DNA from: Liolophura sinensis
Lineage: Eukaryota > Mollusca > Polyplacophora > Chitonida > Chitonidae
Assembly: GCF_032854445.1 (NCBI RefSeq)
Contig: NC_088299.1
Coordinates: 1,835,001 to 1,899,000, forward strand
Direction of reading: 5' to 3'
DNA length: 64,000 nt
Shown: piece after piece, positions 56,101-64,000 of the stretch
How the letters are laid out: each line of letters opens with the position of its first letter
How positions within the stretch are numbered: the first letter of the stretch is position 1
The notes under the pieces: model-generated
Told to the model about the DNA's origin: nothing
Databases searched by the model: none
Seen by the model: only the letters and a program-made list of their open reading frames with translations
Made by a program: the position numbers and the translations under genes

Positions 56101-59100
56101 GATGTTTGTAGACACAAGGGGTCATGTGTAAGCGGTTTTGCTCATCCTCGTCCTGCATAAGTGTAAGCATTTGGCCTAGCTGGCTGTACAGACTTCAGGG
56201 AATTTACTGAACATAGCAGGATCTTCTGATTGATAACAGACTCTTTCATTCAGATTTTGGGAAGATGTTTTTGTAATAAATTTAACTTTGTTTAGGAAGA
56301 ATATTGTAGAGTCACAATATTTTTCTTCAAGCAATGACTCTCCTGAGGCAGTTTTCTTGCCAGCTCACCCTGACAAATTACTGCTGCCTTCTGCCCAACA
56401 TGTGCACATTGTGACGTGGGCAGCCGCTCTCAGTTCCTTACTCATAAGTGTGTGGTTCAAAATGCAACACTTAAACTAACCGTAAATTCCAGTTTATTGC
56501 ATCGATATCTGTCTATCCAATATATGAAACCATACTGACAGTCGAGAGCTAATAGGTTTTTTGACGTGACAGCCAATTATCGCGTAAAGCTTTCAGCGCT
56601 AGTGATTGGCCAAATTCATAAGGGCTTCTACAACATGGCTACTCAGAGTGAATTGTCCGTCAGTGCCACATCTCCAATGCTGAACTTCATCTTCTCGGCT
56701 TTCAAAACTTTCTAGAATTTTTTCATATTTGCTGTGATGACTGTGTCTTATATCATTTTTTCTATGTACATGTATATCTACTGGCAGACTTTGTGTTCAC
56801 TTTAACAACAATAAACTAAACGCTCTAAATGAATACATGTTTGCCTTTCTTCGTTTTCATTCCAGGCTGTGAGAAAAATGAGTATGGAAGACTTCATAAG
56901 TAAGAGACCTGTTTTTCTTCCACTCCTGCCCTCCAGCTTAAGTTTTGGCCAAATATTAAGTTTTTTCTTGAGAAGTTGTGATACATGATACATGTTTATT
57001 GTAGTTGCTGGGACATGTACAGTACATGGACCAAAAATTTCTCATTGCTCATTTTGCTCTTATTCAGAGAGTTTTACCGATCTTAAAAAACCTGTTATGA
57101 GGTTTGTTTGGAAGGTCTGATGTCAAAGGTTTAAGTTTAAGCACTAGAAGTAATATTTTACATTTACATTTATTTGTCTCTAAAAATGCACTTTACTGGG
57201 CAAAGTTTTAGGCCATTTACAAGTGATATGTTCTGATCCTATGTTTGCTGGTGTATGTACCTTTCAGGCTGTGGTGGCACAGTGGAAGCAGCACTTCGCT
57301 GGTTGCGACAAGGGGGAGACAACTCTGGCATCACTTCCTCCTCTTCAGGTTACAGGTTTGTCATGTATTTTACACAGGGAAAAAACAACATTTGTGTATT
57401 ACATTTCATTTCATTTCAATTGTTAACCATTGTTTATACTATTACCAACAGAGTTCGCACTCATTACAGATTTTTTAGGGATGTCAGGGGGAAAAAAGCA
57501 GTCATGGAAATTTAATTCACAGAATTTTAGTATTGTTAGACCTAGATCATGGAAAGTCATGAAATTTCAGAATTATGCAGTCATGTTTAAAATTGCATGG
57601 GATTTAAGTTTTGAATTTACAAACTGGTGTGTCTGAAATAATTCTGCACATTATTTACACTTGTCAATTGACAAACCGTTGAAAATGTAATCTTCCAAAT
57701 GATATTGTTTCCAAAAAGAGAAAAACCCTGCTCAGTTTCTGGATTCTTTCATACATGTGCAGCAGTTGCTTAGTTGAGCTATTGAGGCGTAAATCGGTCA
57801 CACAGTTTACAAACACAGATGTTATACTCATGAAACACGTCGGATTTAGGTAGGTACAAAACCTGGTTGGTTTGTGTGACTAAGAAGTTTGTCAAATGTG
57901 TGGGCAAGAATTATGGGTTGCTGCAAAAAAGATATCAAGGTCAAATGGTGAGGTGCACGAAGTACAGAGCGGACACAGCCATCATTAGGGACTTCTTTCC
58001 TACCAGAATTGCTCCCAGCAACAACAACTTGGTGGGCAACAATGGGCAAAGGTTTTGTTAGCAACCATTAGCATGGATAATGTAAGCAAAACATGAAAGA
58101 CATTTGAAAAGTTTTACTGCTCAGTAGATAGGGCATGCACAATTTGTTTATTGGGTTCAGCAAGTGGTTGATGGCATTCCATCAATGTACATGTAGTGTG
58201 CATGTCTGCCTGTCACATGTCATGAGCAGTGTGGGTGATTGAGCTACTAAGTTTCCATTTCACTTGTGAGCTTCAGAAACAAACAAATACCTCCCCCCCC
58301 CCCACCAAAAAAAAAAAAAGAAAACGCAAACCACATGCACCCACTTTTTCGAGTGTTTATGGGGACCAGCCAGGCACCCTGCAGAAGGACTTTGATGTTG
58401 TATCAGTGATGTCAAATTTCCCAGCTTATCATTCGTCATCATCATCTCATCATAATGTTATCACATTAAAGGGAGTAGGACGTTTCAGTAGAAAGTGATA
58501 CATTGCAATATTGTAGGCGCAATAATCCCTATTTGATGTAACAGTGATTACATCGAGGTCCTGCTTCACACTAGGGCCACCTCACAGGATTTAAAATGTG
58601 CTGCCTTCCTGTTGCAGTTTACAGGAAAACTACATTGAAGAGGAAAAAGAGTAGTACCAGATTCGTGTCTGCATACATGAAGTTTTAAAATTCCAGAACA
58701 GGTCAATTTGCCAAGTATCACAATGCAGTCGCTGCGCTGGTTCTGCTGTCTGAGCTGTAGTCTTTCATATGTACACATGTATATCCTTTAAGTAAAACAG
58801 CTTTCAGAATGTTTTGAAGTAGTATTATACACGTAATGAAGTGTGTTCATTTCACCTTAAATCGTAAATTCTGTTTTATTTTTGTGGACAGTGTCAAACT
58901 TTCGGGTCGTGCTGGTCAGAGACTAGACAGCATCTTAGAAGACACACCTGCCGTCTCCAACCTCTCAATAGCCAGTAGCAAATCGGTAAGACTGGAGAAC
59001 TGACTGAGAAACGATTTCCATACCATTGTATGCTTTCCTATATATTTCACTGTGTAAACTGTGTATGTATATACATCATTTATGCATATACATGTTGGAA

Positions 59101-62100
59101 ATTATGTCAGATTATAAAACTCTGGTGAGATCTTGTTTGAAAAGAGACTATGTGATTTTTCATGACATGTTTTAAGCTTTTCCAGCTGACAAGTCTAAGA
59201 ATGCTGTTTTGAAGTGATAATCCTAGAGTGCGGGAAAAGCCCTGACTTCTTGGAGGTCTAGTTTAACCTCTGTTAAATTTGACATGTCCCTGTTCTTTGT
59301 TTTCAGAGCACTGTGAAGAAGCCTGGTCGAGCCAAACGAGGGAAAGGGCGTGCTGGAGAAGGGAGCACAAGCATGCTCCCACCCTCAACGTCGTCTGTAA
59401 GAACTTCCAGGTGGGTTTTTTTTTTTTATACTTTTCATATTTTGACAGGTTTAGCTGGAAACAATCAGAGCACAGATCCAACAGGGAGTTAGGCAAGTAA
59501 GTACTTATTCTGCTGTGGTAGAGGTTGGAAAATGTGCTGTTTGGAAACTCCTAGACCTTTTCCCCTTCATATTCCTCACCTTTGTTGCTTGTAATTATTT
59601 TTTTTTCATTTGTTTAATTGGTGTTTTAGGCTGCACTCAAGAACATTTCACTTATATGACGGCGGACAGTATTATGGTGGGGGGAAAATCTGCGGAGCCC
59701 ACGGGAAACCCACTATCATCTGCATGTTGCTGGCAGACCTGGCTTCTTCTCAAGTCGTATGTGTAAGGTCTGGCAGCAGCCTGGGGATAGTTGTGGGACT
59801 CCCCCGGTGTATTATAACATCATCCTGTAGAACTCTGATTGGAACATCATCAAACAAAATGCTTCACTTAATACAAGTTTTTAAACACATATTCCAAAAC
59901 TATCCAGCATAGCAAATTTGTGACTGAGTAAGAGCAGTGGTTAATCTACCTGCTGACCAATTGTGGTCATGTGACTTTCAAAATAAGAAAAGTCACACTG
60001 TTTGTGCTATTTTCATTAAAACACTGGATTGTAAAAAAAAGATAAAATCAGATTCGAGTTTAGCAGGTCAGATTGCATAAAACTGCATACTTGTAGCCTT
60101 GAAATTAAGAAATAACCCATTACATGGTGTCACATAACCCTTGATATGTTTTTACAGTTTGACAAACTTTGATGCTCTGTGAATGCTGTAACAACACATA
60201 AAAAGCTTAATGCGTGCAGTGGTTCCAGCGGAAGAAGGTTATTAAATGTTTTCATCAGCTGACAGTATGGCAGAAAATGTTGGTCACGCTGGGATATCAT
60301 TTGTTTACAGTTGGAATCCGTATAATTTATAGCAGTTAATGTCATTCGTTTATGGTTTGCACAGTGCTTTTGTTTTTGAATGCCCACCAGCAGTTTTTAG
60401 GGGAAATCAGTCAAAAGTGGGTGCAGAGAACACTTTCTTTTTTTTTCATCACCTGATCAGTAACGATTTTCTAAATAAGAACAAGAGGCTCCCAGCTTGT
60501 ATTCCTAAAACCCTTTGCTAGATCAGCAAAACGAAGGTGCTTGATTGTGTTACCTGTGTTAATATCTCCTGTTGTAGATTCCGTACACCTGCCCGGGGGC
60601 CAACATCTACAGTGTGGGACACACCCTTGATCACACCCAAGTTTGACCCCAAGTATGTATCAGTGATAATTAGGACAGTCAGAGAACTTGTAAAAGTAAA
60701 GCACATGTGGAGGCAGTCAGCAGTCATTTAGGAATGGCAGCACTGGTGATAGTCCAAGTGAACTTAGATTTAAGTACAGGTATTGCTGAGGAAAATATGC
60801 ATTATTTTTGCGACTAGGCAGAATGCTTTTCCAAACTTCCTGTGACATTGTGATTATTACGTTGGTAGAACGCAAGGCCTGCACCACACCATTAAATTGC
60901 CCTCTGTTGAAGTTTCCATTACTCACTGCAATGGATTATTCATTCGGGAGCAAGGCAAAATCTTTTTAATCAGCCTTTAATTGGTCAAATAATTTAATTA
61001 AAGGAAAGGAAAAAGAATGTAAAAAAGGTAGATGTCAGTGGAGAATCCTGGAAACTTATTTTCTTTTTTGATAATTCTGTTTCATTTGAATAAATAAAAT
61101 GCGGTTAAATAATTGTGTTCTGTGATGGGTTTTATGGACGATATTGATGCTGAATTACATGTCTCAACTTTGTCTCAACTTTACTTCAAAACACAAAGAA
61201 AGAATGAATAACAGTAGTTTTGTTATAAAATTTTCATTGATGCTTACTTTATTTTAATTTTCTTTCACTTTAAGACCAGCACAGGAAAATGCATGCCTCT
61301 TTCACTTGTGCACTCCTGTAATGGTGAAACAGGCTGAAACATATGTCTCCAGCCTTTCCATCTGTTGGTCTAGCAGCTGTCGTGATCATTTGAAAAAAAA
61401 ACTTTTAGTTTAGTAAATTGAAGGTTTTGCGTTAATGTGAATTAACAATTTTCACAATTACAAAATTTATTGAAATTATGGCCATATGGGTTTTTTGTCC
61501 GTTCACTGTGTCAGCTAAGTGTATCTGCTTGCTGTTAAGTGATCTCTGAGAACAGAAGTATTCTGCCTTTTTTATCTTGTCTTGGCTGGATGACAGAAAT
61601 GTAAATAAGCTGAGAGGAAGAAAAAGTGGAGGTAAATGTTAATATAAATTAAGTGTGTGACTTCCTGTTTTGTCTAGGTTGCCCACTACTCCTGAGGGAG
61701 AGAGAAAACCACGCCCTGGTGAACGCCTTGTGTCAATGGATGGCTCCCCTGTTTGCTTTGACAAAGACCAGTCTAGTGTTATCACTTTGGCTGTTGGCAA
61801 AAGGGTATGTAAAGTACACAGTTTCGTATATGTTTTTAGGATAAAGCAAAGCGTTGAAACTTGCTGTTTGAAATTCCTTTTCAAGTTCATTGATCATTAC
61901 CTGTCAGGATAGTTCAGTTCTACACATGTCAGATTTTTCATGTTGGGATGCCTGATAGGATATGTACATTTCATATCCTAGGCCTTACTGACACCATATA
62001 TATCCCTATCTTGTCAATGAGTAACAGTGTAGCAAATTTATCCTGCAAGAAACCCATCAAATTCAGCACGGAAAGGTGATATATGAGGGAATGACCTCAG

Positions 62101-62484
62101 TTACGTCACTGTTTTCACACCTGAACCAAGGGTGGGGGTAAACCAGTCAGCAGGCACTTATGGTGTCAGCTGTAGGACAGGAGAATATACTTTTCCCTCA
62201 CGTGACTGATGCTGTCCAATGAAAATGGGAGAATTTTGTTTCATGCCAGACTAGTAAAAATGCATGATACAATTTTTGCTAGGTAGTGTTGGTGTAATAC
62301 AGATGTATATTGTGAAGTTTTTGTTCATGGGTACTTTGTGGTGTATTTCCAGACACTGGTCCTGCCTGACATCCCTGATGACCTGAGTCTCGATCAGCTG
62401 AGTATTCCTGACGGTGAGGGGGACACAAGTGAGAAGATTCAGAGACTCCATGCCCTTCTAACAAACTACTTGAAACGGTCGTGA
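50110..62484 (+). CDS. CDCA8: Borealin (chromosomal passenger complex), 9 coding exons
   Basis: Borealin joins survivin and the INCENP N-terminus in a three-helix bundle that targets Aurora B to centromeres and the midzone. Coding exons: 50110-50245, 54481-54575, 56866-56899, 57268-57355, 58892-58985, 59307-59410, 60578-60652, 61678-61804 and 62353-62484. Phases agree throughout, giving 294 residues; human is 280. Evidence: basic N-terminus MPRRRATKILRR; helix block FLADFDLELIEKIRLLEEEK (38-57), aligning without gaps to human FLKDFDREVEIRIKQIE; VRKMSMEDFI (79-88), matching human LREMNWLDYF; a basic Ser/Thr-rich middle; WDTPLITPKFDPK (197-209); and a C-terminal domain with GERLVSMDGSPV and ITLAVGKR, like the dimerisation domain. 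The ATG follows a TTTTAG acceptor at 50087, so a non-coding 5' exon is likely. Exon 2 begins inside the last unit of a 61-bp tandem array. Family assignment is secure; the exon 4 donor (AG/GTTTGT) was chosen for phase. Confidence 0.93.
50310..50608 (-). mobile_element. SINE family 1, full length, in borealin intron 1
   Basis: Near-consensus element with intact tRNA-like head at the right end (TGAGCCACAGAGGCCCC). TTTTGGAAAAGA flanks it at 50310-50321 and 50597-50608. It starts only about 75 bases after the exon 1 donor. Confidence 0.95.
50735..50770 (+). mobile_element. SINE family 2, left part split by Tc1
   Basis: TAAGGCATCTCAGTGAAGCA matches the middle of family-2 copies at 19242 and 20286. 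The rest continues at 52312 beyond the Tc1 element. Confidence 0.8.
50771..52311 (-). mobile_element. Tc1/mariner element, 1,541 bp, inside a SINE
   Basis: Terminal inverted repeats of about 25-27 bases: 50771-50797 and 52285-52311, differing at the second base from the outer end region and otherwise matching through CTAGTGCTCAAAAGAAAG and TATAC. The target TA is duplicated at 50769-50770 and 52312-52313. The flanks (GCAGTAC-TA and TA-GATAAAAG) rejoin to the sequence of an uninterrupted SINE copy at about 20313, which shows an empty site. One transposase frame lies on the - strand. Confidence 0.95.
51025..52035 (-). pseudogene. Tc1-like DD34E transposase with two in-frame stops
   Basis: A single 337-codon frame, the usual length for this family, broken only by TGA at 51703-51705 and 51496-51498. 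The N-terminal paired-like helix-turn-helix part starts MPLLSQVERERAVGMAQQGA and contains SGRPRVTTPAEDQ. The catalytic part has SDESRF (first D), QHDNARPHTA (second D) and SPNLNPIEHLW (E). The second D and the E are 34 residues apart, so it is DD34E with all three residues kept. Both stops sit where an arginine CGA would be expected, so C-to-T change at CpG explains them. There is no frameshift. It lies in borealin intron 1, antisense to the gene. Confidence 0.93.
52312..52445 (+). mobile_element. SINE family 2, right part with (ACTC)n tail
   Basis: GATAAAAGAGTGGTGGAAAT through TCGTCGTCATATGACTGAAA and GACGTTAAACCCCAAGC, ending in (ACTC)n, is the family-2 3' half. It joins the fragment ending at 50770. 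Confidence 0.88.
52931..54480 (+). repeat. 61-bp minisatellite carrying borealin exon 2 acceptor
   Basis: About 25 units of 61 bases in borealin intron 1, head to tail and ending at the real exon 2 acceptor. Each unit reads TGCATATGAT(T/C)TCCTTCATT, GTCA(G/T), then TGATTGAGAAAATCCGCC and TTTTGG, then CTATGGCCTAAA. The part from the pyrimidine run through TTTTGG equals the true acceptor plus the first 24 bases of exon 2 (54481 on). By my count 13 copies keep the acceptor AG, 10 read AT and 2 read AA; the AT form usually travels with ATTCGCC in place of ATCCGCC. Reading a decoy in the exon 1 phase reaches TAA within about 12 codons in most units. Confidence 0.95.
54826..55390 (+). mobile_element. 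SINE family 2 relative in borealin intron 2
   Basis: Head GGTGGCCTAATGGTTAGAAT with GGGATTAAACCTGGG as box B, body to about 55137, then about 170 unrelated bases, and the typical tail GATGTTAAACCCCAAGCACT with (ACTC)n at 55320-55390. It may be two copies or one split copy. Confidence 0.72.
55391..56865. other. Rest of borealin intron 2
   Basis: Unique-looking AT-rich intron sequence with no further repeat recognised. Confidence 0.55.
57113..57222 (+). repeat. Dispersed repeat, second copy, in borealin intron 3
   Basis: CACTAGAAGTAATATTTTAC, ACATTTATTTGTCTCTAAAA and CAAAGTTTTAGGCCATTTAC align with 940-1025. Confidence 0.6.
59600..59815. mobile_element. Head-to-head inverted SINE family 1 fragments in borealin intron 6
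   Basis: 59600-59741 is the reversed 3' half, ending TTGCTGGCAGACCT. 59742-59815 is a forward fragment with GGCTTCTTCTCAAGTCGTAT and AGGTCTGGCAGCAGCCTGGG. Together they form a hairpin with a loop of about 25 bases. Confidence 0.8.
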
Positions 62485-64000
62485 AAACACTCTGTGTGCA
62501 GGCTTCATATCAAGGGACCTTGAAATCCTTGGAAATAGAAGCTTTTCAAGATCTGGAAACCGGAACCAGACTACAAAGCCAACCTGAGCTTAAGGGATAC
62601 ATGAGACGCTTGGTTTTTATTTCATAATACAAAGTGTATGAGGTGCCTTAACATATAAAAGTTTCAGTTTTCCTCCTGTAGTAAAAAAAAAGGGCTCTAA
62701 GCCGTCATTTTTCCGAAGGCCCCAGCGATCAGCCCAGAAAAGATTTAGTAGTCTGCTGTGGTGACCTTGACGGTGGTAGTTGTCAAAACAGCTTTCTTGT
62801 GGGAAGAGCTCAAATTTGGGGTTCTAAGATGGTCCTGTGTTCCTAGTATGCTAATCAAAGACGTCATTTCCACTGACAGAAAATACAGGGATTATTAAGA
62901 AACAAAAATTATGCTTCAAAAATAAAAAATTTGGTCTCATTTTTGTTTTTTTTGGGCATACCTTTCTTCGTTTTCCTCAGAACCATACACTGTGTTTTAT
63001 AGCACCTTTTCATGTATCCTTTAACATGTATATACATGTAATATACTGAAATTTGTTTTCCAGCATCTTGTTTTTCTCATTCATGAGAATGTTCAAGTAC
63101 CGTAATAAGAATTGTTTCCATTGCTTGAAACTTGTATGGCTGTAGAATATTTATTTTAAGTAGCCTGGAAAATGTGAATTCTGGGTCTGGCAACCCGTGA
63201 AAAGCCTGTAAATTTAAAATTAACCTGTATGAACCCTGCTGTGTCACTCAGTGGCCTCTAGCATGAAGACCTTTAAGTTTAACAAGCGCCAAACAGATAT
63301 GTAACAGCTTTGTGTAAATCATTATCTCTTTTTTTTTTCGTCTTAAGCATTTGTCTTTGTGTAATGTGTAAAATGCTGATGAACCTGTACATATGGAATG
63401 GGGTGTCTTGGAACAGATGGTGTAATGAGCTGCTACATTATTCACCTTCGGTCATGTAAATATTAAGAAGTGTAATTGTCCAAATAAATGCATTTTGTCC
63501 ATGAAAACATATATTTATATATATATATTTGTCTGTTATTCACTTTCTTTGTATGACCAGTTTAGACAAAAAAAGGTTCTGAGATCATAAGATATATTAC
63601 ATATATGTGTCAGTCAAAGATACAATGTTGTGTTTAGGACCATTGGGTGGCTCTGAAGTCATTCCAGTCAACAATGTTCCCTTAAAACCGGGGTAACAAA
63701 AACATTAGTTGGTGTTCATGCTTGTATTTTCAGTGGTTACCCTTATATTCCCCCTCACCTTGTGTGGGCACACTAGGCAGTTTTCATGCCAGGCAACAGC
63801 CCAGAAGGCAAGTTTGCTTTTAGAATTTGGGGCATATGAACGTTTTTGTTAAAAACATGCAATACTGTTAGGCCTGATAGGCCTGTGGACATGTTACATG
63901 GCTCTGTGCTAGGCGTTATCAGGTGAGCCAGACTGAATGTATGGTATAGAGTCTCTGCAACTGATTTTCTGTCCGGAGAGCCTGATAAATATTGTACCAC
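62485..64000. other. Borealin 3' UTR and downstream DNA
   Basis: 3' UTR to about 63500, then AT-rich sequence with a short TA run at 63511-63530. No further gene is seen to the window end. Confidence 0.55.
63483..63488 (+). terminator. Likely borealin polyadenylation signal
   Basis: AATAAA about 1.0 kb after the borealin stop codon, followed within 50 bases by T-rich sequence. A-rich stretches near 62920 could act as an earlier site. Confidence 0.5.

Overview
The window looks like nuclear DNA of an animal, probably a mollusc and perhaps a bivalve. It has small multi-exon genes with GT-AG introns. It also has dense tRNA-derived SINEs with an (AAAT)n or (ACTC)n tail, a Tc1-like DNA transposon, MITEs and long minisatellites. 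I place it as lophotrochozoan/mollusc by the look of the SINEs and from general knowledge; no search was run. No bacterial operon, CRISPR array, virus or rRNA was seen.

Layout. 1-24.2 kb: no gene I can support; AT-rich DNA with SINE copies, short minisatellites, microsatellites, a MITE family, two MITEs placed back to back and a local triplication (18.7-20.6 kb). 24.2-29.3 kb: a 26-bp minisatellite whose left edge is split by a decayed non-LTR retrotransposon and by a SINE. 31.8-39.6 kb: APRT on the + strand (4 coding exons, 183 aa), with a 2.3-kb array of 47-bp repeats in intron 2 and SINEs in introns 1 and 3. 40-43.4 kb: old SINE fragments and MITE copies. 43.8-48.6 kb: NEDD8 on the - strand (5 coding exons, 79 aa, one an 18-nt microexon), with two foldback elements in its introns. 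48.6-50.1 kb: the shared upstream region between the divergent NEDD8 and borealin genes. 50.1-63.5 kb: borealin/CDCA8 on the + strand (9 coding exons, 294 aa). Its 4.2-kb first intron holds a SINE, a Tc1 element nested in another SINE, and a 61-bp minisatellite that runs directly into exon 2.

The three genes are housekeeping or cell-cycle genes: adenine salvage (APRT), a ubiquitin-like modifier (NEDD8) and a chromosomal passenger complex subunit (borealin). They do not form one pathway. The most unusual structure is the 61-bp array in borealin intron 1. Its unit contains the 3' splice acceptor and the first 24 bases of exon 2, so about 25 copies of an intron/exon junction sit just upstream of the real one, about half of them keeping the acceptor AG. 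Exon borders were worked out by hand from reading frame, splice signals and remembered family sequence; none is confirmed by transcripts.
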